DNA from: Hyperoplus lanceolatus
Lineage: Eukaryota; Chordata; Actinopteri; Uranoscopiformes; Ammodytidae
Direction: 5' to 3'
Length of the DNA: 64,000 nt
Assembly (NCBI GenBank): GCA_026929865.2
Contig: CM049398.1
Span: forward strand, 23,107,501 to 23,171,500
Below are positions 26,374 through 38,477 of the stretch, in pieces (the first letter of the stretch is position 1; every line of letters begins with the position of its first letter). Below the pieces are notes generated by a model, which did no database searches, had not been told where the DNA came from, and saw only the letters and a list, made by a program, of their open reading frames with translations. The position numbers were made by a program, and so were the translations under genes.

Positions 26374-26606
26374 CTAAATGAGGGACAATTTGAGCACCAT
26401 TGCGTGCTGAAGTTAACATTTAGCACAGCCTCACAGAGCAGCTAGCATAAATGATTCTTGAGTTGTATTCATGCAGAAAGCGAAGCAAATTTTCGCCTCC
26501 TGTCATTCGTGCAAATTTGAACACTGGACTTTACACGCCCCCAAACAGCCAATGTTCAATCTGTAGAGACATTGGCTGTGAGCTAGCTAGAAATGGACAC
26601 ACCAAC

Positions 26607-26632
26607 CGTGTGTGTGTGTGTGTGTGTGTGTG
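26607..26632. repeat. (TG)13 microsatellite
   Basis: A short uninterrupted tract. Confidence 0.9.
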
Positions 26633-26639
26633 ACTGTGT

Positions 26640-28008
26640 GCAATTGTGTCATGCTCTGACTGAACTCAGAACTCACCAGAAACTATTTTTTCTTTTCATT
26701 TGTACATTCATTGAGCAGAATCAGCCTTGGGATTTGAGCAACTTCTTTTCAACATTTTAAACTTGTGTTTAGACTTATCGTGTCTTGACTTTAAACACAA
26801 TCTCATGAGTCTTCTATCTGATCACACGTTACTTTAGCAACTGTCCCATCTTGATGTTTGTCCTCCCTATCTCAATCATTCTTCCATATTGTGTTTTGAT
26901 AAGTGTCTAATCTAAAACATCAGCCCTGTGCTCCTCAAGATACTCGCTCCATCTTTAAGAGCAGACTGAAGTGCTGGAAGCAAAGCTCCCCTGACATCAA
27001 AACCCTTATGATAATTATCTCTATATCAAATTACTTAACAGAACACAGAAAATAACCCTTCTTTTCTATCGATTTTGTTGAGGTTTGGCTCTGGAACATG
27101 ACATCTACTGCAATTAGGAAAGAGATGGAAGAACATAGGCAGACATATGGTAAAGAAGGAGGTGAGAGAAGTCACTCAGCTCAGTTCCTTGGTGGGCATG
27201 AGGGCTATGGCTGACATCTTTCCACAATGTTTATTAATTCCTTTTTTTATATATGTTTTTCAATTGTATCGGTTTTATGATTATATTGCATTTTTTATGA
27301 TATATCAACCTGTTCTGCTAAAGTAGACTAAATACCCTCAAGCTTGTTTCTACACTTTTCTTTAACAGAATAGCCATGAGCTGTTGGGGAAGAGGAGGAA
27401 GCAATGCTGAGCTGTATTAGCGCTATCTAGGTGTCTCTCTGTGGGATGTGTGAATCTCATTTGCACTCTCGGGGCATATCTGATGGGGTGCAGAAATTAA
27501 ACATCTTGAACTCAGGCTTGAACTTTTGAATGGGATGCTCGGAGAGCTCAAAGACTAAATCCAATCTTTGCCATCCTTCCTGTATGCTTTCAAATGTGAG
27601 CGCTGAATTCATGGGCTAAAGCCCCTCAGAAACATGTAAATGAGACTGCACATACTCATATAATCTGATAAACATCCTCTATTGAATACCAAGTGCCTAA
27701 ACACAATTTCTGCAGGAAATTATAGTTCTGATGAGCGGGAGATATGTTGCTATAAATGGGGGGTATAAAAACCCATCAGGGATCTACAGTCACAGTCTTA
27801 TTGTCTTTGAAAAATATGCCCAGTGTGGCACATCCTTCTGTTGTGGAATTACAAAAAAAAACAATTTTACCCTTTAATTAGCCAAATATTCTGACCCAGA
27901 TCTAATCGACTGGATTTGTAAAGAGAAGACAATATGCTCGCAGGCAGCATGTCTCTGAGGGCTATCTTATCTCTGAAAGCAGAATCCCCATAGAGGCGAC
28001 CCACAATC

Positions 28009-28047
<39 letters not shown>

Positions 28048-29143
28048 ACCCAGACTGATCATAACCAAACTGTGCTGTCTGCTTAACAACACCAAAGTCC
28101 TTGAAAGCACAGAGAAAACCAGGAAAAGGAATTGAAGGCTAAAATATATGCTAACAGCGTTACATGATATGGTGGTAAATTGTAAAGGATGGAGAACAAT
28201 AATATTGCAAGGAATTTTTTTAAATTCAAATCTTGATGAAGCCCACATGTATTTACATTTAACTTCAATGTGGAGTCTGCAATTCTGGGGAATGCTTGTG
28301 GTCAATTTATTTTTGGTCCAAAAATGTGTGAATATCTCCTTACGATCCGCTACCTGTCTGTTTTTTGAAGCTGATGAAGGCTGATAAATTATTACTGTGT
28401 GTGGGCTGAAAACAAAAACTGCCTAGGCTCTGTAAACAGGAATGTTGCTAGCTACGGTGGGCCCCTTTGTTTACATAACAGTTTACAGATTACAGTATAT
28501 GATGTGTATTACCACCAGAATGTTTTCAGCAGTAGAGCCATTGCAAATATGTGGAGTAGCAAACTCTGCTTTCTATATATTCTTTCTATCGCCATTTTTC
28601 ACCTTGAAAGTGATGATGAGGAATTGTTCCTGTGGTATCGATCTGGTCAGAGATGCAGATCACATTTTGAGGGAGTGGCTGTTTGGATAAGGGCTGCGGG
28701 GCTGATAAGTGTGACTGTCGACTGACATTGGCTGTATGGACGGCAGCTGAACTCATTAGACTAATGAACAGGGGGGGGGGGCAGTGAAGGATGCTTTGGG
28801 AGGAGAGGCAAGGGCAGGATCGACTGACCTCTATGAAGATTGAGGGAAGTGAGATATGAGAGGCCCAGGTTAGCTGTGTCAGCGCTTCTACATCTGGCAA
28901 GCTGGAGTGTTGTGCCCGAAGGCGGATGACATTTTTTGAAGCTGATGAAGGCTGAAAAATTATTTTTAGGATACCGTTTCAGAACAATATGTGCATTAAT
29001 AATACTCGCTAGCTTAGTGCATGTACTATTTTAAAGATTCATCATTTACTCAGAGCTCCGCAAAGCAAGATTGACAAGACATGTCTAAAATTCCTTGTTC
29101 TCACAAAATTGTCTTTTCAGTATAATTGTATATTATATATACA

Positions 29144-29144
<1 letters not shown>
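26640..29144. other. No gene recognised
   Basis: Unique sequence with a (CT)n tract (28011-28045) and a 33-bp direct repeat (28361 and 28932). The stretch 27400-27800 is repeat-free and could be conserved non-coding DNA. No coding exon is supported. Confidence 0.45.
28011..28045. repeat. (CT)17 microsatellite
   Basis: An uninterrupted polypyrimidine CT tract; on the other strand it is GA. Confidence 0.92.

Positions 29145-29194
<50 letters not shown>
29145..29194. repeat. (TA)25 microsatellite
   Basis: A pure TA tract, self-complementary and able to form a cruciform. Confidence 0.93.
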
Positions 29195-29200
<6 letters not shown>

Positions 29201-30002
29201 GTCTCTGAAAATACATTATTATACTTTCTTTCAGTGACGCAAGTGAAGATATACGTGGAGACGGAAAGATCCTGTTTGCATGTGTACTGAAACTGCCAAA
29301 ACTCATTATAACACTGAACATCTGCACCTCCTTTAGTAATGAACAATTCTGCTATTCAGTCTGCTCCTTCTGTTCCCAGAGAGGACTTTACAGATGATTG
29401 ACTTACTTGAGTTTTTAAGGCTGGAGCTGTTTGAAAGTAGAGAGCTAATACGAAATGAGAAGCAAGTGCTGTGATGAGAGCTTGGCTGGCTGGTGCGTGA
29501 GGGGGAGATTAATATTATATCTATCCTAAAAGGTGTGGAACTTTAAAACGTAAGAGGGGAAACACTTATTTACTCTCTTACCAAGAATTAGATAAGTATA
29601 TTAATACCACTCTTAAGTCTGTAGGATAAACAGCAGGCGATAAGATTAGCTAAGCACAAGGACTGGAAACTGGACAAAACAGCTCGCCTGACTCTGAGGG
29701 AAACAAGATCTGAGTCTTTTCAACATTAACAAGTGGACACTAAAGGAAATTACAGATGTGCTGCCAAAAAATGGAGATAGTGATGGCCTAACATGAAAGT
29801 TGTATCAATATTATCATTTTACTCTTGTCAAGACACTGAAAAAGCCACTGTCTACTGATGATATTACCACATATGTTCTCATACATGTAAATGCACATCA
29901 TATGTGTACTCGCACACTGTACAAAGACACTTTGAGGCTTTGAACAAAGGTGAGGTAAGGGAGGTTTAACAGGCTGTCCTGTCAAATGCATTGCGCCCAT
30001 AG

Positions 30003-30200
30003 GTGGAAAATGAGAGTGAGCTTCCTCCTGTGGAAGGCATAACCTATACGTTGCCGGGGAGAAATGCAGCGACCCAAGGAGAAGTGAGAGAGATCATTGC
30101 AAAAGTTGTACGACCTTTTGTTCAGCCAAATAAATCTAAAATATTGGATGGAAGGATGTACAACTACAACGTGTGGGTTGCAATGGAACACCAGATATAA
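30003..30200 (+). other. Unidentified protein-like open frame
   Basis: A 65-codon open frame begins right after an AG (TAG at 30000-30002) and ends at TAA. Its composition is protein-like: an acidic start, PPVEGITYTLPGRN, a likely helix EVREIIAKVV, and aromatic DGRMYNYNVWVA near the end. There is no ATG at its start, so it would have to be a terminal exon using the AG as acceptor. An AATAAA lies downstream near 30306. It may be a fragment of a mobile-element gene, a pseudogene exon or chance. Confidence 0.25.
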
Positions 30201-30363
30201 CTCCATCTAATGCCAAAAAATGCATCAGTTTGATTCCTTCGCCTTCTTCCAAAATACATTTGTTTTCCTGTTTGCATGCTGACCAGTGTGCGCTCCTGTT
30301 TCCCAAATAAAAAAGCAGCCTCTCTGTCTTGACCTCTTGACCGTATTGCTGTAGGCCTACTTG

Positions 30364-31166
30364 TATGGAAGTAAATGAGTGTCATCGGATTTTGAAAATA
30401 AAAAGCCATTGAATTTTTAGCACTGAATATTTATGCATTGAAATAATGTATCTGATTTTTTTTCCGCATTGAAATAATGTATCTTAATTTTTTGCCTCTG
30501 AATTTAACTCATTACATTTTAAACAACTAATTTTCACCTTTATTTTACAATGTTCTCAAATTCAAAATCAAATATTTAACGTTAAAAAATTCAACGTGCC
30601 AAATTCAACTGCAAAATCCCATGTATGAAATTCAGAGTAAAACTTTGGGGAACCAAGGAAGAGCAATCGATCATAGATGCTAGATCGCTAGATATGCTAG
30701 CCATTATATTCTTCCCTATATAGAAACATGTTTATACTCACCCAAGCACCATCGTTACTTGCGTTGCCGTTTGACATGGCTAAAACCCGATTTGCCTTCC
30801 TGTATCAGTCAGGGGTATCCAAGGCAACAAGCTAATATTCCCACTGGCTCTCTTTGTTTGAACGCGATCGAGCATCTATGATCGATTGCTCTTCCTTGGT
30901 TGCCCAAAGTTTTACTCTGAATTTCATACATGGGATTTTGCAGTTGAATTTGGCACGTTGAATTTTTTAACGTTGAATATTTGATTTTGAATTTTAAAAC
31001 ATTGTAAAATAAAGGTGAAAATTAGTTGTTTAAAATTTAATGAGGCAAAAAATTCAGATACATTATTTCAATGCTGCAAAAAATTCAGATACGTTATTTC
31101 AATGCTTATATATTCATTCAATGGCTTTTTATTTTCAAAATCCGATGACAATCATTTACTTCCATA
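30364..31166 (-). mobile_element. Foldback DNA transposon with arms over 300 bp
   Basis: The left arm 30364-30688 and the right arm 30863-31166 are inverted copies, more than 90% alike by eye. Both start TATGGAAGTAAATGA outward and share GTCATCGGATTTTGAAAA, and each contains tandem words such as GCATTGAAATAATGTATC. TACTTG flanks it on both sides (30358-30363 and 31167-31172), a 6-bp target duplication. The unpaired centre (30689-30862) carries a minus-strand mini-exon at 30742-30777. A 6-bp duplication is known for Maverick/Polinton and Dada elements, but the termini do not clearly identify either. Confidence 0.8.
30742..30777 (-). pseudogene. Putative 12-codon first exon inside the foldback element
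   Basis: On the minus strand an ATG opens MSNGNASNDGAW, immediately followed by GTGAGT, a textbook splice donor (TTGG|GTGAGT). This would be the first exon of the parent transposon's gene, kept when the interior was lost. It is short enough that chance cannot be excluded. Confidence 0.35.
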
Positions 31167-31172
31167 TACTTG

Positions 31173-32992
31173 CATCAGTATAGTATATTTTATCCAGAAG
31201 CTTTGTAGAATATACAGGGTACATGTTGGTCTAAATGGAAAACAAATCGAGTTGTGGTTGCTCTATTCTACATGCATGACAAACATGGTATTTATGTCAG
31301 GAAAAACAAATTGAAAGTGTCAATTGGACAATGAGATGACAAATCACAGCAGCAGAGAATGGGATCCTTTCGAAAGTTGGAATGCAACAAGATGATTGAT
31401 TAAGAAGCAATTTGTTGCATGTTTAGAGAAACATCAATTTAGCATTATACCAACAAAAGATGCACATCGTTAAGAAACTCAGAGTTTAATTGAACAGAAA
31501 AATTATTTAAAAAAAACTGAGATAATAGATAATGGTTTATTGACGTTCCAAGATGACATTTGCGTTTACAGCATCCTTTAATTTCTTTTAACGGTGTTAC
31601 ATTGCCCAGTGTCTTGGAAAGCAGCTTGATGGATTTTAGCTTACTTGTCCATGCCAACAGTGAATAACTAAGGGAGGCAACTGAGGAGAACTTGTCGTGG
31701 GTGAATTTTTTTTATAGCACTAGTCACACATATCTGATCAACACCTTCAGAACATGCCTTACAGCCCTCTCCTTCTGCCTCTTTCAACACACAGACTATA
31801 TTTCATGGTGTCTGCTTAAATAGTTACAGAGTTAATAATGCTCTAAAACAATAAATGAACAAGACAGAGAACTGCATGGTGCTAGAAAGAGTTCTTACCT
31901 GAGCTTAGCCACGGCTTTCCCCGACACTAGCCTTACTGTGTACAGCGGTGTAGCTGTGTAAGAAGGTGGCTCTTCAGCTCCTGGTTTTGGCTGATGAAAA
32001 AGAAAGAAATCGGCCTACCATCCTCGAAAAAACTGCTCAAGAATCATCAACTCAGAAATGTATTTCACTGTGGAAGCCCCTGGTTTTAAACATGTAATTT
32101 AAATGAACATAGGGCTCCCGTGGTTCCACCCTGATTAATGTCCAAGGAATGAAGCCTTCGTCTGTAGCTGTCAGCTGTGATCTCATATTTAGCCAGAATA
32201 ACTTCTTTGAACTTCTTACATTATCCAGGATTGGAAAAAGTTCATGAGAAAATAGGCATTGAGTGGCTTACTTGTGAGCACAGGGACAAGTTAAATAGCC
32301 CACTCTTCTTTTTTGTGCCGACTGCAGACAGTGGTCATTTTCTCAAATTCTGCAAGATAATGTGTCTCTGTAGTGGTGGTGGAGTTAGCGGCTCATTCCA
32401 CTGCCTGGCTCGGCGGGCCATCATCATTATTGTTGTCACAGCCCTGTTCTCATATTCATCTGTAAATTCTCACACCTATGTTCGACTCTGTAGAAAGTGA
32501 CGCTGCATACTTCCACTACTGCTCATTGCGGGTCTCTGCTTCTCTATCAACACCTGTACCTGCAGTCTGCTTTTAATCTGGACCCAAACCTGCTTCACAC
32601 CAGTGCCTACCATTATGCTAGTATCATCAATAATTCACTAAAATTAACCCTGCTGCCTTATACTGTCTGCATTAAAGGGTTCAATCCCCATTACCCCCTC
32701 TCATTAGAGTGTGAAAATGTGTATCTTTTTTAACCTGTGTGTATATATATTTTTTTTTTCTGGGCATCAATTAGCGATTTCTGTCTAGCATTTGTGTATT
32801 TCCTGTTGTGTAGTGATCAGGTGGTGGTGATAGTGGAGAAACAATTTTCCTGTGAGGAAAGTTAGTGTATTCATTGTTGAGAAAATACCTTAGAAAATGT
32901 CCACTTCTCTGACCCACTGAATGTTACATAGTACATGTTTGAACTTAACACTTGCAGTAAGGAAAAAAAACCCAGGGCCAACCCCACAACAA
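31173..32992. other. No gene recognised
   Basis: Unique sequence; small open frames only. An AT-rich poly-T stretch lies near 32750. Confidence 0.5.
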
Positions 32993-33135
32993 CATGCATC
33001 AGATAGTATATCCCAACTGGTATCAGGATCCTGAGGCAGCAGCTAGAAAGAGGAATATCTGGACTACTTGCTCAGCCTGCTACCACAATGGCCTGAACCT
33101 GGTTAAAGGCTGAAAGACGGATGGATGAATGGATA
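32993..33135 (+). mobile_element. RTE/Rex3-like LINE 3' end
   Basis: The sequence follows the end of fish RTE-clade LINEs: CAGGATCCTGAGGCAGCAGCTAG, a GTCTGG-like block, TGCTCAGCCTGCTACC, CTGAACCTGG, then a tail of GGATGGATGAATGGAT. Only the last codons and the 3' UTR remain, so it is 5'-truncated as usual for this clade. The family is assigned from the tail. Confidence 0.65.
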
Positions 33136-34040
33136 TAGGAGTGGAAGTATTTAGTGTTGGGACTGTGTACTCACTGTACCTAATAACAGGCACTTCACAA
33201 CATTGTAAAAGTGTTGACATGTTTCACCATTGAGGAAAGGCCTGTAGGTTCAGCAGGACCTGATCAGTGGCAAACAAAGAAACAGAGAAATCAATGCAAC
33301 CGTAATACCCGTTTAATATCCTCCTTGACCAAATCAATGCCAGTCTCAGACGGTGTTTTTTCCCTCGATTTATTGAAGCAGTTCAACCACTTACAAGTGA
33401 GGAAATGCTCTTACAGGCCCACTCCATCCCTCAACACCTCTCCACCTGTATGCCAACAACACACAATCCCCACCATACTCATTTACTGTAGAGGGGTTTT
33501 AGCCTTTATATATCAAGAATATGGTGAACCCTAACCCTAGAGCAACTGCTTTATTACCCTCACAGTGTGATTTAGGCATCGCAGTGCTCGTTTTTTTTCC
33601 CATCATTTTCTAGCTTGACAATTTGAGCCAGCAATTGCTAGACCTCAAACTGGGTTCAGTGTTGTGTTCTGTTTGTCCTATACGGTCAGCCTTTATATTC
33701 TGGTTTCTCTGCCTCTGTCAATGACCCCTTGAGGTTTTGGATACACACTCAAAAAACTTCCACACAAACACACACACACACATATATACATGTAAGCATT
33801 TTTAATGCTTCAGTGACAGCATCACATAAGCAAAATCCTTTTCAGGAAACAGTCACACAGATGCAGTCAAAGTGTGATACAACAACATGATTTGTGGATA
33901 TGCATAAAGTTGCATACCTATTACATATTGAGATAGAAGTTCAAATATACTCTTTCAAGTAAAAAAAAAAGTACCACACCATTGTAGTTAAGTACTTTCT
34001 TAAGTTATGTATGGCTTGTGGCAACTTTACTGTTAATGCC
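33136..34040. other. No gene recognised
   Basis: A short CA tract (33768-33782) and unique sequence. A 107-codon frame at 33211-33534 has no recognisable motif. Confidence 0.45.
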
Positions 34041-34045
34041 CCATT

Positions 34046-34587
34046 TGTTGTGATAGCTCGAGGTTGGACCCAAAAGCAGAACAGATACCAGGTAGTCAGT
34101 TTAGAACAATGTTTATTAGGCAGGCAGGCAGGACACTGGACGGCTGAATGGCGTGGCGAGCAGCGGCAAGTGGATATCCGGAAACCCGCAGGCAGGCGAG
34201 CAGGAAAGGTTAACAGCGGAGGCAACTGGCACGGAAGGAAAGAGGAGCAGAGTTAGAACTCACTCCAACTGGAGACATGAAGAAAACAACAAACAAGATT
34301 TCCTGGTCTCGGGTAGTTACCGCTCTGGTACGTAGTATACTCCGGCGTTGAATGACTGGAGTCCACAGGTTTAAATAGGGAGCCCTGATTAGCCCAACGA
34401 TCCACACCTGGAAACAGCCTGCCCTGATTAGCCCAACAATCCACACCTGGAACAGCCTGCCCTGGAATGCCACCAAGCCCACATGCCAACAGGGAGGCCG
34501 ACACTTGGAACAACAAAACAAAGGAGAGACAGACGAGGGAAAACACACATAGGAGAAGGAGATACTGCCGAGCCGTGAGTCATGACA
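34046..34587 (-). mobile_element. Solo LTR (Ty3/Gypsy-type) with 5-bp target duplication
   Basis: On the minus strand the 542-bp unit starts TGTCATGACTCACGG and ends AGCTATCACAACA, so it has TG...CA ends. Plus-strand CCATT lies on each side (34041-34045, 34588-34592), a perfect 5-bp duplication. Inside, minus-strand CTATTTAAACC is a TATA-like box and CCTAATAAACATTG a polyadenylation signal, with the CTGCTTTTGGGTCC block near the end. No internal retrotransposon region is present, so recombination between two LTRs left this one. It contains a ~42-bp tandem duplication (34380-34462). Assignment to Gypsy rests on the 5-bp duplication and general layout. Confidence 0.82.
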
Positions 34588-34774
34588 CCATTGACATCAA
34601 ACTACAGGAGTTGATCGCAATCGATTGTTGCTGTAAAACGTCAGCTAGGGATAGTCCGGCGTTGAGTTGCATTATACTTGGAGGTCACCGTGGGAAAGCG
34701 GGCTTGTTGTCAGACGGAAACAACATTTTCTTCCTTGACTGCCTGCAGTTGAAAAGATAAATCCCTTAATGCAA

Positions 34775-34845
34775 TGCTGAGGTGCCCTTGAGTAAGACAT
34801 GAAACAGCCTTTCACTCCAGCTGCTGAGTGGTCCACAGTGGAAGA
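34775..34845 (+). repeat. Degenerate V-SINE-like core
   Basis: GAGGTGCCCTTGAGTAAGACAT followed by CCAGCTGCTGAGTGG resembles the central domain of V-SINEs. No box B or tail is clear. Confidence 0.35.
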
Positions 34846-36322
34846 CTGTGGCCGCACTGGGCAACCCCCAGACATGTCGTTGCCTTGAACACATGTCACT
34901 CTATGAATATGAAGCAGCGGATGGAGGCAGAAATGCACGCATGACCACATGACTTGGATAAAGGTCAAAAAGGAGGTGAAGAAATGCCTTATTTATTCAT
35001 GACTGTGCCATGCGTGTGTTATGAAATGATGTCACAAGCTTTTTCAAATGCTCCTGGGTGCGGAATTTCTGTCAGCATATTCGTATGCATCCTGTGTTTA
35101 AAACACAAACTGGCTCTCATCCGGAGAGATTTAAAGGTCCACCTTGCAGATAACTTAATGTGAAAACTGGCTAGATGTCAATGATGTATCGTATTTGAGG
35201 CACAATCAGTTGCATCATTTATTTAAGTGCTGAAACATGAATATCTCGCTCTGAACAATTGATCCTCACATCAATAAAGTGGATTGGATTACCTGTTTAA
35301 CCTTGGCACCCTTGCCCTAAGTAAACATACAGAAAAGGGAGCTCACTTGCAACACTTGCATTGATGCACATTTGCACACATTCTCTTCCTGTCAACTGGG
35401 AGCTCAACCACAATCTTGCAGTGCCAATCAACAAGATCAGGGTTTTCCTCGAATCAGTGAATTAAAAAAAGTACTCACTGAGGACCTATTCAAAGCTAGC
35501 ATAGATATTCAACCCAGCAACCTAAACAGTACTAACTAACAGCAAATTGAACAAAACCCACAAACAAAGTTCCAGCTGCCAAACTTATTATGCAATATTA
35601 CTGCATACATCCCAGACTATTCAGGGATGGCAGGGGATTAGTGTTGAGGTTTTGGAACCGAAATATAACTTATATTAGAGTACTTGACTCAGATGGGGAC
35701 AAGGCCATGCCCATAATTCCTTATCTGTCCACAGTGCATTTCCATCAAACTGCATTTATTAAGGATCTAAAGTGAGCTCGGCTTTGATCTTGCGATGAAA
35801 CAGAATTGCTGGCCTGATTCAATATTTCAAATAGCGTTTGTGCATCTATTTGTGTGTGTATACGTATATGAAAGGCCGGTGGGAGGAGAAGGAGAACATT
35901 CTGCCTTTGTTTGAAGCCAGCGCTTCATTGATTACCTGACCAGTTCCAAGGTAGCGGAGGATTTTTCCTTTCCTGCATTTTCTCACAGTGCTTTCTGCGG
36001 GCCCACTGAATGCACTCCACCAACCATGTCCATAAATTTGAAACAAACTGCCTTGCAAGCAAATGGTGGGCTCGCAGGGCAAAACTGCAAACGCCATTCC
36101 AATGCGGAGTTGTTTTTATGCTTGCTGTAGCTCTTAGCAATAATGAAAAAATAAACATTTATGTAGGGTGCTACATAGCGTACTTTACAAAGAGTACACT
36201 TATTGGAGACTAAAACATTTAAAGGTGATCAATCCATTACATACAAAAGCTTGCTTATGTTTATAGGTACAAAATCAATTTAGGCTAACCCTTACCAGAT
36301 GTATAACATTGTAACGGTAATA
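34846..36322. other. No gene recognised
   Basis: Unique sequence without identifiable genes or transposon ends. Confidence 0.5.
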
Positions 36323-37528
36323 GGGGAGACCGGGGTAAGTAGGCACACTTTTTACTCTAGTGAGAATTGCTCATCACCTAAACATCGTTCAATGGTCATT
36401 CCTACATTAAATTGAAGCTTAAGGTGTTGGCTTGAAATGTTTACTGCTCGCTTTTTCTAACTTATTGTAATAAAGAAGAAATTTACCATCAAAGACACTC
36501 TAACACATTGTGGGGTTGTTTGTCACAATGTTATCTTTTTGGGAAAAATCTTAAAAAGAAGGCAAGAAAGCAGAACTACATTTGGAAGTTTAATTTCATT
36601 GTCAAGTTGAAAAATAGGCCTACATGACTTTATGCATCTTAACACAAAATAAAATAACAACATAAAGAACAAAACAAATAGGTCTAACAATAATAGCCTA
36701 CTCAACTAGGATACACACATTCACTATCTGAGTTACAGTGATGGCAAATGTAGGGTCTGCTCACTCTAATTAAGCAGAGATTGTGTGCCCACTGGTTGCA
36801 CATACAACACTTCTCCCATACCTCCCCTGAACGGCTGTTGGAGAACGTTTCCATACAAACCAAACTATCCTCTTCATCTGATGAAGATTCCTCCTCCTGT
36901 CTCTTTCTCTTCTGTTTCTTCTTCCCCAGCTGGGGTGGAGTGCACTGGGGTGCAGTAGCCTTGGCAACTGGTCTAGTTTGGGATGCACTGGGTCGTTTTG
37001 ATTTTGTTGCCCTTTTTCTCTTTTGCATGCTAGCTGCCTTTCCTGCTCAATTCTCTCCTTCTCTGGGGTGTCAGTGAGGATACAGCTTGACATTTCATTT
37101 TGTTATTGGGTTCCTTTCCTGGCTGCACCCTTTGGATAACATGTGACAACCAACCCCCCAAAAAATGTGACGACCAACCCCAACTGGAATTTATTGCTAG
37201 CATCAAGGCCAACAACCATCTGACAACTAATTAGCTTGCTAAAAACAATCTAAACTATAGCTTACCCTTCACACTTTTTAGGGTAACAAGTGTTTTGTTA
37301 TAAACCCATTGTGTAAAAGCCTAGAAGAAAAATACTGAGGAGCTAAACATTTTAAATTTGACATGAAAAACACTAACAGTCCTCTCACCTCAAATTCAGA
37401 CTATGTAGGTGACCTCTGATCCCAGTTGTGGATATTTACATACCAAAATTTAACAGACAGCGCCTTCTGGTTCCGAGATATAACGATTGTGACAACCTAC
37501 CCGTGTGAGAAATTACCTCGTTCTCCCC
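36323..37528 (-). mobile_element. Pogo-type (Tc1/mariner) DNA transposon, transposase mostly deleted
   Basis: The left end is GGGGAGACCGGGGTAA and the right end reverse-complemented is GGGGAGAACGAGGTAA. TA lies on both sides, the duplication of Tc1/mariner elements. A transposase C-terminus is encoded at 36702-37093 on the minus strand. The word GTGACAACCAACCCC occurs at 37143 and, with one or two changes, at 37167 and 37489, and inverted at 36512, close to the terminal sequence itself. The catalytic core is missing. The termini resemble the three-copy family at 38.5, 49.7 and 61 kb. Confidence 0.75.
36702..37093 (-). pseudogene. Pogo/Jerky-like transposase C-terminus with PHD-like finger
   Basis: Two overlapping minus-strand frames make up the remnant. 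The upstream one gives ILTDTPEKERIEQERQLA, a segment found after the DDE domain of fish Tigger/pogo transposases. The downstream one (36702-37028, 108 codons) is Lys/Arg-rich, then acidic (EEESSSDEED), then a zinc-finger-like stretch: Cys, ETFSNSRSGEVWEKC, CMCNQWAHNLC, and YICHHC. The first ligand expected as Cys-x-x-Cys reads Ser-Leu-Val-Cys, so one cysteine is lost. The two frames differ by a frameshift near 37030. The DDE catalytic domain is absent, so the gene is dead. Confidence 0.7.
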
Positions 37529-37530
37529 TA

Positions 37531-38477
37531 TTATGTATATTATCAATCAGTGTATTGCTACCTTTTTTGCAGAAGTTAAACAACAGAATTCTCATCCAAT
37601 TATTGAATGAAGAGCAAACCTATTTAAACATTGATCCCCTAGCTTACTTTAAACTGCATGGTAGAACATTTTTATAAATAAAGAAGAGAATCTTGACATA
37701 TACAGTATTTATGGAAAATTAATCGTCAAAATCAGTAATGAGCTGACAGAAGCACCAGCATAAGGACACAACTGTTCACATGCTGCAATTTTTGTCATTT
37801 GTTTGGATGGATAGAAAGCATTCTAAATATGTTTGCTCGACGCCTACAAAAACACTGACACAATCAAACAGAAGACAGGTGCATCACACTTATGTATGAG
37901 TAGTAGGTAAAAAAAGGATACCAATGCGGATAAACTAGGGTGTAAAAGTGCTGCCTTTGGATTTCTCCTAATAGGTATGGAGGTTGTTATGTTGTGAAAA
38001 ATCGACACTGAAGAGATATTGGTTTCTGAAACAGAGTGGGGTGCGAGTGGATTTTTTTTTTCAGTTATGAAATGCAGGCCTGGGGGGGGGGTCACTGAAT
38101 AGAACATCTAATATATGCAGCAAATGTGTTAGTGAGTTCAGTTCTGAGTCATTCTGCCTGTTTACAGCTCCACTTCCAAACTGCCAGCCGTGGATGATCA
38201 TATTTTTCTTGGACTCTAACGATTTGCCAATGCATACTGATGAAACGACATTTCAGCGGGTGGAAACAACGTAATTCTGTCCTATATCATTACCGTAAAT
38301 CACACCTTTTGCCACTTCTGAACAAATCACACCTAAACCAGCATTTTCTAGGACATATGAATACAAAGTGAGGCATCATAACGCAGCACTGGCTGAGCAC
38401 AGTTGCAGTCAAACACAAATTTGTGTAGCCAGGCATAATTCCAGGAAGTGTAGTGTGTGAATCTGATATGATACAAA
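37531..38477. other. No gene recognised
   Basis: AT-rich sequence between two pogo-type elements; short poly-T and poly-G runs near 38050-38090. Confidence 0.5.

Noticed and set aside
29101-29346. Tyr-Ile repeat frames over TA tracts (also 47666-48066)
   Set aside because: Translation of a TA microsatellite, not protein.
33525-33540. CCCTAACCCTA, interstitial telomere repeat
   Set aside because: Fewer than two units; expected by chance.
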